This document shows positions 32,861 through 41,457 of a stretch of 64,000 nt of DNA, one piece after another. The DNA lies in assembly GCA_002371495.1 (NCBI GenBank), contig DFIX01000025.1, positions 56,735 through 120,734 on the forward strand, given 5' to 3'. Each line of letters begins with the position of its first letter. Position 1 is the stretch's first letter. A program made the translations under genes and the position numbers. The stretch is from Eggerthellaceae bacterium UBA3686 (GTDB lineage Bacteria > Actinomycetota > Coriobacteriia > Coriobacteriales > Eggerthellaceae). The notes below the pieces were generated by a model, which made no database searches, was not told the origin of the DNA, and worked only from the letters and a program-made list of their open reading frames with translations.

Positions 32861-32905
32861 CCTCCCTTGCCAGGAAGGGGAGCCTCCCCTTCCTGGCAAG
32901 GGAGG
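32861..32905. repeat. family C palindrome C12 (perfect, also a terminator candidate)
   Basis: CCTCCCTTGCCAGGAAGGGG and its complement form a 20-bp perfect stem over a short AGCCT-type centre, directly after the XRE stop. The element CCCTTGCCAGG recurs in C13 at 43947. A partial third repeat CTCCCCTTTCC follows. Confidence 0.8.
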
Positions 32906-33023
32906 CTCCCCTTTCCGCCGCATGGCTCCACCTTCCAACGGCCAACTTCGACACCCGATACCCCCCGATAGCGCTGATTGTGAAATAATAGCCTGGTGCC
33001 GATTCGCCCGCGAGAGGAGCACC

Positions 33024-34025
33024 ATGTCTGACGCGCCCGCAACAACGCCTTCGCTTCCCGATTTCTTCGAGCCGCTGCTCGCAGAGCAATACGGCGCCGA
33101 TGACATCGCACGCATCGCCGAGGGTTGCTCGGCAACGCGACCCGTCACGCTGCGCGCCAACACGCTGCTGGCCTCGCGCGACGAAGTAGCCGGCGCGCTC
33201 GACGACGCAAACATAGCACATGAGGCTGTCAGCTGGTACGATGATGCGTTCGTACTTCCCGATGTGCGTGAACGGGCCGTATGGGACCTCCCGATATACC
33301 AGGAAGGAAAGGTCTACCTGCAAAGCCTCTCCTCGATGATTCCCGCGCTTGCCCTCGACGCGCAACCAGGGCAAGACGTCTGCGACATGTGCGCGGCACC
33401 CGGCGGCAAGACGACCCAGATTGCGGCGCTCGCGGGCAACCGCGCATACCTCACCGCCTGCGAAATGCACGCCCCGCGCGCAGAAAAGCTCCGCTACAAC
33501 CTGCAAAAGCTCGGCGCGCCCAACGTCACCGTGATGCAGGTCGACGCGCGGCGCATGGATGATTTCTTCTCGTTCGATCGCATCCTGCTCGACGCGCCTT
33601 GCTCGGGTTCGGGCACGTTGCGAGCCGGCGACCCGCGCACGGCAAAGCGCTTCACGCCCGCACTCGTGCAGAAGTCGCGCAAGTCGCAAGCAGCGCTCTT
33701 TGCCAAGGCGCTTGCAATGCTGAAGCCGGGCGCCGTGCTCGTGTACTCAACCTGCTCGGTTTTGGCCTGCGAAAACGAAGACATCGTCGAGACTGGCCTT
33801 CGACAGGCGCGACGCAAGGCAACGTTCGAAATCGTCCCTTTGGTCGCAACCGACCAAGATACCGACGGCGCCGACCCCGTCGACTCCGATGCGCCTAAGC
33901 CGCTTTTCGATTCCGAGGCCGCCCGCGCCCTGCCGCTTCTGCCCACACGCATACCCGGTGCGCTCTGCCTCGCCCCTACCGACCTCTACGAGGGCTTCTT
34001 CGTCGCCAAAATAAAACGCGTGTAA
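33024..34025 (+). CDS. RNA 5-methylcytosine methyltransferase (NOL1/NOP2/Sun, RsmB/RsmF-like)
   Basis: A 333-residue SAM-dependent RNA m5C methyltransferase. Signatures: the SAM loop DVCDMCAAPGGKTTQIAALA, the catalytic-loop DAPCSGSGTLRAGDPRTAKR (motif IV Cys) and the second cysteine in VLVYSTCSVLACENEDIVE (motif VI). The N-terminal 110 residues (RPVTLRANTLLASRDEVAGAL and YQEGKVYLQSLSSMIPALAL) correspond to the RsmF/NOP2-type substrate domain; no PUA domain follows, so it is shorter than E. coli RsmF. The target is probably rRNA (C1407 or C967 class) but cannot be decided. ATG 33024 follows GAGAGGAGCACC. Confidence 0.93.
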   Translation: MSDAPATTPSLPDFFEPLLAEQYGADDIARIAEGCSATRPVTLRANTLLASRDEVAGALDDANIAHEAVSWYDDAFVLPDVRERAVWDLPIYQEGKVYLQSLSSMIPALALDAQPGQDVCDMCAAPGGKTTQIAALAGNRAYLTACEMHAPRAEKLRYNLQKLGAPNVTVMQVDARRMDDFFSFDRILLDAPCSGSGTLRAGDPRTAKRFTPALVQKSRKSQAALFAKALAMLKPGAVLVYSTCSVLACENEDIVETGLRQARRKATFEIVPLVATDQDTDGADPVDSDAPKPLFDSEAARALPLLPTRIPGALCLAPTDLYEGFFVAKIKRV

Positions 34026-34227
34026 CGGGGCCCGCGCCTCTGTCTCGCCAAGGTTTTCGCACCCCACCCGCAGGTTCGCAAGACGTAACGAGAATGAGGA
34101 CAGCAGAGCTAGGAAACTCCCGGGGAATCCTCGAATAGTTATTCCAAAAACCGAGTTTAATCCTCGGTCTTCGTCCATTTTTGGCGTACACTAACACCAA
34201 CGAAGGCAAACACACTGGAGACGAACT

Positions 34228-35535
34228 ATGCCTTACGAAGACGACGATGCTCGCCGTGCTGCGCGCGAGCGACTGCAAACACGCATGGAGCGCAGGGGCG
34301 CTACGAGCTCCTCTGCGTCACGCCAAACCTCCCATCAGGTACAACGCTCTCGCAACGAGGCTTTGCGAGAGCGTTCGTCATCGCGTCCGGCAAAGCCCGC
34401 CCAAACTGACCGCAAATCAGGGCAGGCAGCTTCGGGCGGAACGCGCCAGGTGGAAATCGGCCCGCTGTCGTTCGAGCTGCCGGCTTCCGTCCCTCCCATC
34501 GTGATTCCCCTTGCTGCCGCGATTATCGTGATCATCCTCGTTTTCGCCCTCATCATCCCTAGCTGCTCGCGCATTGCGGGCGGCACCGAAAGCAGCGCAG
34601 CGAGCCCCGCGGCGACGGGCGCCTCTTCTGGCGAGTCGGGCGCGACCGCCCAGGCTTCGCAGCCCGAGAGCATCTCGGACCTCGTTATTTCGGCTATGAC
34701 CAAGGCGAAAAGCGATGTGCAGAACGCTCGCTCGGTCAATTCGCTGAACACACAGGAATCGCACGAAGCCGCGCTGACCGAGCTTCTCGGCGACGAGACC
34801 TCGGCCAAGTTGCTCGCGCGATGCAGGAGCAGCGCCGATGCGCTCTGGATTGCGGCGCATCCCAGCGCATTCGCCATCGACGGCGTAGAAGTGCAGTACA
34901 AGGTGCTTAAGCTCGCGGCCGACGAGCCGAGCGCAATCGACTACGTGCGCAATTTTCCCACGTCATACCCACAAGAGTCCGTCAACGAAGACAAATCGCT
35001 CGCCATGAGCACCTCGTCCCCCTCGTCGGGAGTTCCCGACACCTCGATTCCGCATTTTTACCAGTGGGATCGTCGGTGGGGCTACACCACCTACAGCGGC
35101 GCGGCATTCGGCCTGACCGGATGCGGACCGACGTCGATGGCCATGGTGTACCAGGGTCTTACCGGCAAGACCGACAAGAATCCCTACGACATGGGCAAAT
35201 TCGCTGACGAGGGCGGCTATATGAGCGAATACGAAGGCACGGTCGGCACGTTCTTTACCGAGACCGCCGAGCAGCTGGGCCTGGAATGCGAGGAGCTCTA
35301 CCCCGACGTCGAATCGCTCAAAAGCGCACTTGACCACGACAAGGTCGTCATCATCAACCTGGCTCCCGGGTACTTTACCGCAACGGGACATTACGTAGTG
35401 GCAACCGGACTCGCGAAAGACGGCAAGGCCATCATCAACGACCCGTATTCGGTCGAGCGCTCGTCGCAAACCTGGGACCTGGACCTGCTGACCTCGCAAG
35501 CCTACGTCATGTACGGCTACGAGAAAGCCCGCTAA
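34228..35535 (+). CDS. membrane-anchored C39-family cysteine peptidase
   Basis: This 435-residue protein has a basic cytoplasmic N-terminus (about 1-85), one membrane helix (about 88-112, PIVIPLAAAIIVIILVFALI) and an extracellular C39_2-type domain (about 270-432). The triad is readable: the nucleophile in AFGLTGCGPTSMAMVYQGL, His in TATGHYVVATGLAKDG and Asp in IINDPYSVERS. The domain follows a Ser/Ala linker and a helical region (about 140-250). The substrate is unknown; such proteins are probably cell-wall or peptide-processing enzymes. Together with 8455 it is the second C39-like protein in this window, this one uninterrupted. ATG follows GGAGACGAACT. Confidence 0.88.
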   Translation: MPYEDDDARRAARERLQTRMERRGATSSSASRQTSHQVQRSRNEALRERSSSRPAKPAQTDRKSGQAASGGTRQVEIGPLSFELPASVPPIVIPLAAAIIVIILVFALIIPSCSRIAGGTESSAASPAATGASSGESGATAQASQPESISDLVISAMTKAKSDVQNARSVNSLNTQESHEAALTELLGDETSAKLLARCRSSADALWIAAHPSAFAIDGVEVQYKVLKLAADEPSAIDYVRNFPTSYPQESVNEDKSLAMSTSSPSSGVPDTSIPHFYQWDRRWGYTTYSGAAFGLTGCGPTSMAMVYQGLTGKTDKNPYDMGKFADEGGYMSEYEGTVGTFFTETAEQLGLECEELYPDVESLKSALDHDKVVIINLAPGYFTATGHYVVATGLAKDGKAIINDPYSVERSSQTWDLDLLTSQAYVMYGYEKAR

Positions 35536-35553
35536 TTCACTTCCATCCCCCCC

Positions 35554-35661
35554 GCGAAACCGCAGGTGAGGTGCGCATCGGCTTGGCTTCGCCTAATCTA
35601 AATGTATTACAGGAACAGTGGCTGCAGAATCGCCGATGTCACACCTCACCTGCGGTTTCGC
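35554..35661. repeat. family A palindromic element A5
   Basis: The arms GCGAAACCGCAGGTGAGGTG (35554-35573) and CACCTCACCTGCGGTTTCGC (35642-35661) are perfect over 20 bp around the ACAGGAACAGTGGCTGCAG-type core. It lies behind the C39 peptidase gene. Confidence 0.9.
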
Positions 35662-35819
35662 TCCGCCACCTTATTTGAAGGGCTGATACCCAAGGCTGAT
35701 ACCCTGCGTGTAATCGCTTGCTTCCGGGGTGTTGGTTGAGGCGAACCAGGCGTCCTGGACTACTTTCGAATTAAACGAAGCTGCCCTGGCGGCAGGGGCG
35801 GGACGTAGAATGGATCCAG

Positions 35820-35848
35820 GCCGATGCGCATCTCACCTGCGGTTTCGC
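35820..35848. repeat. family A half element A5b
   Basis: GCCGATGCGCATCTCACCTG followed by CGGTTTCGC corresponds to a right end with the arm type of A5/A3 in the other orientation. No left arm or core is present. It lies 160 bp from A5, as if a second inverted copy had been cut. Confidence 0.65.
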
Positions 35849-35886
35849 GGAGGGATGGAACTGACACGAAACGCGCCGCGCGCGAT

Positions 35887-36969
35887 TTACGCGTCGAGCT
35901 TCATATCGCCATCGGCGATGACGCCGGCACGGCGCAAGGCGAAGGTTACGAGCCAGCTGACCAGCGCGGGCAGCACGAAGCAGACGAGCGCCATGCCCAG
36001 CCATTCGACCGCACCGATGGCGATGCCGTCGGAAACCCAGCCGGCATACAGGCCGATCGGCCCCACCAAGCCGCACGTGCCCATGCCCGAGGCGATTGCA
36101 GGGCCATTCTGCTGCATAGCGAAGACGCAGGTAGCAATAGGGCCGGTCACAGCCGACGCGACGATGGCCGGCACCCATATGACGGGCTTCCGCATGATGT
36201 TTCCCATTTGAAGCATCGAGGTGCCAAGGCCCTGCGAGACGACTCCGCCCCACCCGTTGTCGCGGAAGCTCGCCACGGCGAATCCCACCATCTGCGCACA
36301 GCAGCCGGCGAGCGCCGCGCCACCCGCGAGCCCCGTCAGGCTCAGGGCCGCGCAAATGGCAGCAGACGAAATCGGCAGCGTTAGCGCCACGCCTACGACC
36401 ACGCTGACGACGATGCCCATGAGGAAGGGCTGCAACTCGGTCGCCCACATAATGAAAGCCCCGATGGCGCTGGCCACCTGGCCGATCCAAGGACCGATCA
36501 GCAATGCCAGCGCGCACCCCAAGCCGACCGTCACCGCAGGCGTCACCAAAATGTCGACCTTCGTCTCTTTCGACACGGCCTTACCGAGCTCGGCTGCGAT
36601 AATTGCGATGACGAGCACCGAAAGCGGCCCGCCTGCACCGCCTGCTGTATTGGCAGCATAACCGACCGTGATCAGCGAAAACAGCACGAGGGGCGGGCAT
36701 TTGAGCGCATGACCGATTGCGCAAGCCATCGCGGGGCCCGCCATTGCCTGCGCAAAACCACCGATGTCGTTGAACACTGTCATGCCCGACACGTTTCCGA
36801 TGGTATTGAAGATGGTCCCTATGAGCAGCGATGCGAACAGACCTTGCGCCATTGCCGAAAGCGCATCGATTGCGTAGCGCTGAAACGATACCTCTATGTC
36901 CTTGCGGTCGAGAAATCGCTTGACTGCGCTACCGGATACTTGTTCTGTCTGTTCATCAGACTGGCTCAT
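35887..36969 (-). CDS. PTS EIIC-type membrane protein (PTS_EIIC_2 family)
   Basis: A 360-residue polytopic membrane protein with about nine hydrophobic segments and repeated Gly-rich turns (GGFAQAMAGPAMACAIGHAL, GYAANTAGGAGGPLSVLVIA, SLTGLAGGAALAGCCAQMVG, GTSMLQMGNIMRKPVIWVPA). This pattern is that of the PTS_EIIC_2 family, often annotated as a PTS sugar transporter subunit IIC. No EIIA, EIIB, HPr or enzyme I gene is near it, so PTS-dependent transport is not supported by context, and another transport role is possible. ATG 36969 has a modest AAAGAGGGCTT site upstream. Confidence 0.8.
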   Translation of the reverse strand: MSQSDEQTEQVSGSAVKRFLDRKDIEVSFQRYAIDALSAMAQGLFASLLIGTIFNTIGNVSGMTVFNDIGGFAQAMAGPAMACAIGHALKCPPLVLFSLITVGYAANTAGGAGGPLSVLVIAIIAAELGKAVSKETKVDILVTPAVTVGLGCALALLIGPWIGQVASAIGAFIMWATELQPFLMGIVVSVVVGVALTLPISSAAICAALSLTGLAGGAALAGCCAQMVGFAVASFRDNGWGGVVSQGLGTSMLQMGNIMRKPVIWVPAIVASAVTGPIATCVFAMQQNGPAIASGMGTCGLVGPIGLYAGWVSDGIAIGAVEWLGMALVCFVLPALVSWLVTFALRRAGVIADGDMKLDA

Positions 36970-37077
36970 AAGCCCTCTTTTCGAATCTTCGATTTGCCGT
37001 CGGCTAGCTCAAAGTATTTCGAATCACAATAGCACTCTGGCCGAGAAAAGGAAGGAGCGAAACATCCCCGAAACGAA

Positions 37078-37100
37078 AACGTCCCCATAAAGGGGACGTT
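37078..37100 (-). terminator. terminator of tRNA-CAT
   Basis: AACGTCCCC / GGGGACGTT (9 bp, loop ATAAA) is followed on the minus strand by TTTTCGTTTCG. It lies 11 bp beyond the CCA end. Confidence 0.85.
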
Positions 37101-37110
37101 GAAGAATGCA

Positions 37111-37185
37111 TGGTGGGCCCAGAGGGATTCGAACCCCCAACCCAGGGATTATGAGTCCCCTGCTCCACCATTGAGCTATAGGCCC
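37111..37185 (-). tRNA. tRNA with anticodon CAT (elongator Met, or Ile2 with modified C34), CCA encoded
   Basis: The minus strand reads acceptor GGGCCTA / TGGGCCC, a D-arm with AGCTCAATGGTGGAGC, anticodon arm GGGGA CTCATAA TCCCT (CAT), T-loop TTCGAAT, discriminator A and CCA. The lack of C1-A72 mismatch and of three G-C pairs at the anticodon stem base excludes initiator tRNA. Whether it is Met or Ile2 depends on lysidine modification and cannot be read. Confidence 0.92.
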
Positions 37186-37271
37186 TTTCGTGCCTGACTA
37201 TTCTAATACAAGCTTTCTCATTTCCCGCGAGGAAATTGTCCGCCCATATTCGCTCCACGCTCCACGCGCCG

Positions 37272-39626
37272 TTAGCTACGCGTCACAAGGTAGCACTTGT
37301 GAATCTTGGGGTTGCGCGCAAAGTCGGCGGGTATCGTCTCGGCGGAGATGTCGCGAATGACTATGCCGTATTTGGCCAGCTCGTCGACATCGGGCTTGAA
37401 CGAGCGCAAATTGCACGAGAATATCGCCTCGCCGTCGTTGCGCGAGAGCAACCGCGAAACGCCGATCAGCAGCTCCACGTGATCGCGCTGCACATCCCAA
37501 GTGCGCTTGCCCATGGCCTTGGAATTGCTGAATGTCGGCGGATCGACGAAGATCAGCTCGAAGCGGCGGTTGGTGTGGCGCGTATCGGCAATCCAGCGCA
37601 TGACGTCAGATTTGACGAACTCGTGCTGGGGCCCGTCAAAGCCGTTGGCAGTCATATTGCGCCCGGCCCAATCGAGATACGTCTGCGACAGATCGACCGT
37701 CGTGGTCGTCTTCGCCCCTCCGGCTGCCGCATACACCGACGCAGTGCCCGTATAGGCAAACAGGTTCAGGAAGCGCGCATCGTCGCCCTTGGTTGCCATG
37801 CGCTCGCGGACGAGCGAGCGCGTTAGACGATGATCGAGGAAGATTCCGGTGTCCAAGCGGCCCGCTAAATCGACCTCGAACGAGAACCCGCCTTCCTCGA
37901 TGTGGGTCACGTAGGCGCGCTGCCCGGCATTGCGATACTGTCCGCCGCCCTTCTCGCGCACCCGCGTCTTCGAGAACACGTGGTCGGGCCTCACGCCGCA
38001 CACGACGGGCGCTATCGTGAGCACGTCTTTGAAACGCCGTCGCGCTTTGTCGGCGTCGACCGAGGCAGGCGGCGCGTACTCGGCAATATGCAGGTAATCG
38101 TTGCCGCGCGCATCGCCCGATCCGGTATACCAATCGATTGCCACAGCATAATCGGGCAAGTCGGCGTCATAGATGCGGAAACACGTAACCCCTTCGCGCT
38201 CGGCCCATTTGCGTCGTTCTTTGAGCACCTTGCGCAAACGAGCCGCAAACTGCTCGGATGCAGGTTCGAAAACCTCGACGGAATGAGGGGCGCCCCCTTG
38301 CATGTCGGGCACTTCGATAGAACGCGCGCCTGCAGGGCGCTGATCGTAAACCTCGACATGCGTGAGGATACGTCCGCGGCCCACCTTGTGCGAGTCCGCC
38401 GGCTCAAAACCAAAGCGCAGAGCCACGTCTTGTCCGCCGACGGCCACCGAACGCGAACCATCGCGGCTGAGCGCCGCAGCCGCGGCGAAGGAGGCTTCGT
38501 CGGCTTGGATGAGCGCTGGAGCATCGGAACGAGAAGCCGCATCCAGATTGCAGGCGACCATCGTCAGGTGCGCATGCCGCAAGGCCTTGTGGTCGCCCAC
38601 GAGCTTGGGCAAAACCTCCGCATCGCCCTGCTCGACGCTCACGACCGAACGAAGGCCGGCATGCCGCACGTGATTGCGCGCGCGGGTGATGAACGGCGAA
38701 GAGGTGGTCGTGCCCAGGAAATGCACCCTATCGAGGTCAGGTAGCGGAGCATCGCGCAAGTCGGCCTGAGACAAGACCGCAAGCTGCGGGGCGGAATCGC
38801 CGAGCAGCTCTGCCGCCCGCGGCGCAAGCGCATCTTTTCCTCCCACTTTGGACAAGCCAGCGGCAAATCGCGTCGACGCCTCTGCGAGCAAATTACCCCA
38901 TTTGCCCTGGTCGAACCCGGACCAACCCGTAAAGCCCCATTTTTTGCGGAAAAGGCCCGGCGCGCAATCGCAGGCCCAAAGCGCCGCCTCGACCAGCATG
39001 ATGCCGTCCCGGCAAGCGGGGTCGATGAAAAACGCGCCCTTGGAAGCAAGCTCGCCCCATCCGCCGAGCGCAAGAGCCCCAGCTGCCATGGTACAGGCAA
39101 GCGCCGCATCCTCGCGCTCGTCGGGAGCCAGGTAAGCGCGATGGCCCAGCGCCTCGCCCGAAAAATCGAGGGAAATGGTGGCGCGGTTCTCGCGCACGCG
39201 CACGTCCACGACCGCGCGTGGCGCCGCCGTGTCAACCGTCGGGCGCACGCCCCGCATTGCGCGCATGCGGTCGGCTATGGCATCTTTGACCTTGAGCGCC
39301 GTAAAGCGTTCGTTTCGCAGCTGATCGTTCGCGCCATGCGCTCGCACAGCCATGGTAGCGTCATCAGCTAGCACGTTCTCCCAGGCAATATCGTATGCAC
39401 CGGCATACAGCAGATCGGCATCGCCGGCGTTCACGCGGCCGACGACCATGAGGATACGCGAGGCGATGCGCGACCAAAGGCAGGCTCGCAAGGCCAGCTG
39501 AGCATCGCTGAAGAAGGCCGCGCCGCCGCCCAAGGGGCGCACGCGCTCGATGCCCAGCTCGCGCAGCTCCTGCGCGAGCACCTGCTCGAACCCGGCCAAA
39601 CAGCTTGCAAAGAATTCCAGTTCCAC
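37272..39626 (-). CDS. rlmL: bifunctional 23S rRNA methyltransferase RlmK/RlmL
   Basis: A fused enzyme of 784 residues. The N-terminal half (THUMP-like entry LEFFASCLAGFEQVLAQELR, ELGIERVRPLGGGAAFFSD, then FIDPACRDGIMLVEAALWA) makes m2G2445. The C-terminal half (about 540-784, FEVDLAGRLDTGIFLDHRLT, FLNLFAYTGTASVYAAAGGA, TTTVDLSQTYLDWAGRNM, IFVDPPTFSNSK with the DPPxF motif) makes m7G2069. The start is taken as GTG 39626 (MELEFFASC), which follows GAAGGGAACGTC; the frame runs 16 codons further without a match. RlmKL fusions are best known from Gammaproteobacteria, so its presence here may reflect transfer (inference). Confidence 0.92.
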   Translation of the reverse strand: MELEFFASCLAGFEQVLAQELRELGIERVRPLGGGAAFFSDAQLALRACLWSRIASRILMVVGRVNAGDADLLYAGAYDIAWENVLADDATMAVRAHGANDQLRNERFTALKVKDAIADRMRAMRGVRPTVDTAAPRAVVDVRVRENRATISLDFSGEALGHRAYLAPDEREDAALACTMAAGALALGGWGELASKGAFFIDPACRDGIMLVEAALWACDCAPGLFRKKWGFTGWSGFDQGKWGNLLAEASTRFAAGLSKVGGKDALAPRAAELLGDSAPQLAVLSQADLRDAPLPDLDRVHFLGTTTSSPFITRARNHVRHAGLRSVVSVEQGDAEVLPKLVGDHKALRHAHLTMVACNLDAASRSDAPALIQADEASFAAAAALSRDGSRSVAVGGQDVALRFGFEPADSHKVGRGRILTHVEVYDQRPAGARSIEVPDMQGGAPHSVEVFEPASEQFAARLRKVLKERRKWAEREGVTCFRIYDADLPDYAVAIDWYTGSGDARGNDYLHIAEYAPPASVDADKARRRFKDVLTIAPVVCGVRPDHVFSKTRVREKGGGQYRNAGQRAYVTHIEEGGFSFEVDLAGRLDTGIFLDHRLTRSLVRERMATKGDDARFLNLFAYTGTASVYAAAGGAKTTTTVDLSQTYLDWAGRNMTANGFDGPQHEFVKSDVMRWIADTRHTNRRFELIFVDPPTFSNSKAMGKRTWDVQRDHVELLIGVSRLLSRNDGEAIFSCNLRSFKPDVDELAKYGIVIRDISAETIPADFARNPKIHKCYLVTRS

Positions 39627-39726
39627 GACGTTCCCTTCCCCGCCCAAAAAGACTAAGCGGCTCCCGAGTTGCAACTTTGCACGTACGTTCTGTAACGCCT
39701 ATTGCCACCTACAGTCCCATAACGTA

Positions 39727-39836
39727 GCGTTTCCGTTGGCGGGGGCGTGACTTCGGCGATTCTGCAGCCACTGTTCCTGTAATAACATAGGATTAGGCGA
39801 AGCCAAGCCGAAGCGCGCCCCCGCCAACGGAAACGC
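39727..39836. repeat. family A palindromic element A6
   Basis: GCGTTTCCGTTGGCGGGGGC and its complement form 20-bp perfect arms, extended by GTG/CGC with one wobble. The core, in A2 orientation, is CGGCGATTCTGCAGCCACTG, TTCCTGTAATAAC, TTAGGCGAAGCCAAGCCG. The arm sequence shares only the terminal GCGTTTCCG with A2. It lies between rlmL and rpoD. Confidence 0.9.
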
Positions 39837-39899
39837 GGCGGGATAAGTATGTTAGATAAAAAACTGCCAGCCGACAAACTGCTCGCACAGCCGAGCCGC

Positions 39900-41300
39900 T
39901 TAGTCTTCCAAATAATCCTTCAGCTTGCTCGAGCGGGACGGATGACGCAGCTTTGCCAGTGTCTTCGACTCGATCTGGCGAATGCGCTCGCGCGTAACGC
40001 CGAACTCGCGGCCGACTTCCTCGAGCGTGCGCGGATGCCCGTCCTCGAGCCCGAATCGCAGGCTGATGACCTTGCGCTCGCGCTCGGCCAAGCCGTCGAG
40101 CACCTTGCTCAGCTGCTCTTGCAGCATGCTGAAGCTCGCGGCATCGGGCGGGACGACCGCCTCGTTGTCCTCGATGAAGTCACCGAGCTGGGAGTCTTCC
40201 TCTTCGCCGATAGGCGTCTCGAGCGAGACCGGCTCTTGGCTGATCTTCTGGATCTCGCGGACGCGCTCGGCCGTAAGGCCCATTTCGGCGCCGATTTCCT
40301 CGGGGGTCGGTTCGCGACCGAGTTCTTGAAGCAGCTGACGCTGGATGCGTACGAGCTTGTTGATGGTCTCGACCATATGCACTGGAATGCGAATCGTGCG
40401 GGCTTGGTCGGCGATTGCACGCGTGATGGCCTGGCGAATCCACCACGTGGCATACGTGCTGAACTTGAAGCCCTTCTTGTAGTCGAACTTCTCGACCGCG
40501 CGGATGAGGCCCAGGTTGCCCTCCTGAATCAGGTCCAGGAACAGCATACCGCGGCCCACGTAACGCTTGGCAATCGAGACGACCAGACGAAGGTTTGCTT
40601 CGATGAGCTGCTGCTTTGCATCAAGACCGACCTGCTCGATGCGGCCAAGGCGACGCAGCTCGCGACGGGGCAGCTCGACGCCCTCGTCCTCGGCACGCTC
40701 GAGCTCTTCGGTCGCGGCGACACCGGCCTCGATTTTCATGGCCAGGTCGATCTCTTCGGCGGCCGTCAGCAGCGGCACCTTGCCGATTTCCTTCAGGTAC
40801 ATGCGCACCGGGTCGCCGGTCAGCATGGTAACGCCCGAATCGGTGGAGCGACGGCGCGTGGACTTGACCTTCGAGCGCGAAGTGACCTTGGGAAGCGCCA
40901 CGTCGGACGCCGCTTTCAGCTCCTCTTCGGGAATGCCCTCGAGCAGATCCTCTTCAGTTTCGTCGACGCGTACGTTGTCGGCCTCGACCTTGTCGAGCTC
41001 GGCCGCGGGCACATCTGCCTGGTCGGGCTCTTGGTCGTCATCGTCGTTGAATTCGTCATCGGGCTCGACCGCGGGCGCTTCGACTGCCTTCGGCTTGGGC
41101 TCTGCCTCAGATTCTTTCTTGGCCTTCGGCTTGCGGGCCGATGCCTTTTTCGCAGGCGCCTTTTTCTGGTCCTGCACTTCGGTCGCTTCGGTCTGCTCTT
41201 CGTTCGCTTCGGTTACAGTGGTCTCGTCTTTTGTCACGGGTTTCTTCCTTGTTGGGGTTTTCTTGGCATTCTCTTCGATCTTCTCTGGAGTATCAGCCAC
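39900..41300 (-). CDS. rpoD: primary RNA polymerase sigma factor (sigma-70)
   Basis: The housekeeping sigma factor, 466 residues. A long charged Lys/Ala/Glu-rich N-terminus (about 1-150) is followed by region 1.2 (DPVRMYLKEIGKVPLLTAAE), region 2 (QQLIEANLRLVVSIAKRYVG, LDLIQEGNLGLIRAVEKFDY, KKGFKFSTYATWWIRQAITR), region 3 and region 4 with the -35 recognition helix (LEEVGREFGVTRERIRQIES). The start is taken as GTG 41300 behind AAAGGAAGTTCAC; a longer frame to 41327 has no site. The region 2.4 and 4.2 sequences are standard, so promoters near TTGACA/TATAAT are expected in this organism, consistent with the tRNA-Val promoter. Confidence 0.97.
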   Translation of the reverse strand: MADTPEKIEENAKKTPTRKKPVTKDETTVTEANEEQTEATEVQDQKKAPAKKASARKPKAKKESEAEPKPKAVEAPAVEPDDEFNDDDDQEPDQADVPAAELDKVEADNVRVDETEEDLLEGIPEEELKAASDVALPKVTSRSKVKSTRRRSTDSGVTMLTGDPVRMYLKEIGKVPLLTAAEEIDLAMKIEAGVAATEELERAEDEGVELPRRELRRLGRIEQVGLDAKQQLIEANLRLVVSIAKRYVGRGMLFLDLIQEGNLGLIRAVEKFDYKKGFKFSTYATWWIRQAITRAIADQARTIRIPVHMVETINKLVRIQRQLLQELGREPTPEEIGAEMGLTAERVREIQKISQEPVSLETPIGEEEDSQLGDFIEDNEAVVPPDAASFSMLQEQLSKVLDGLAERERKVISLRFGLEDGHPRTLEEVGREFGVTRERIRQIESKTLAKLRHPSRSSKLKDYLED

Positions 41301-41407
41301 GTGAACTTCCTTTCGAAAAGCCGCCAAACAAACTGTAGACGCCCTTTTGGGCGCAAATGTACAGCAAAAGATAATACCATGTTTCTGGGCAAATGTTCAA
41401 GTATGAA

Positions 41408-41443
41408 AAAAATGGGTTACCTTACCAGGTAAGGCAACCCATT
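41408..41443 (-). terminator. intrinsic terminator of priA
   Basis: ATGGGTTACCTTA / TAAGGCAACCCAT (13 bp, one mismatch) with loop CCAGG is followed on the minus strand by seven T. It separates priA from rpoD. Confidence 0.88.
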
Positions 41444-41457
41444 TGCCTGGTCACAGC

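Noticed and set aside
39849..41432. 527-codon plus-strand open frame opposite rpoD
   Set aside because: It is the exact antisense of an unmistakable rpoD, has no ribosome-binding site and reads as the Leu/Arg/Asp-rich shadow usual for GC-rich genes.
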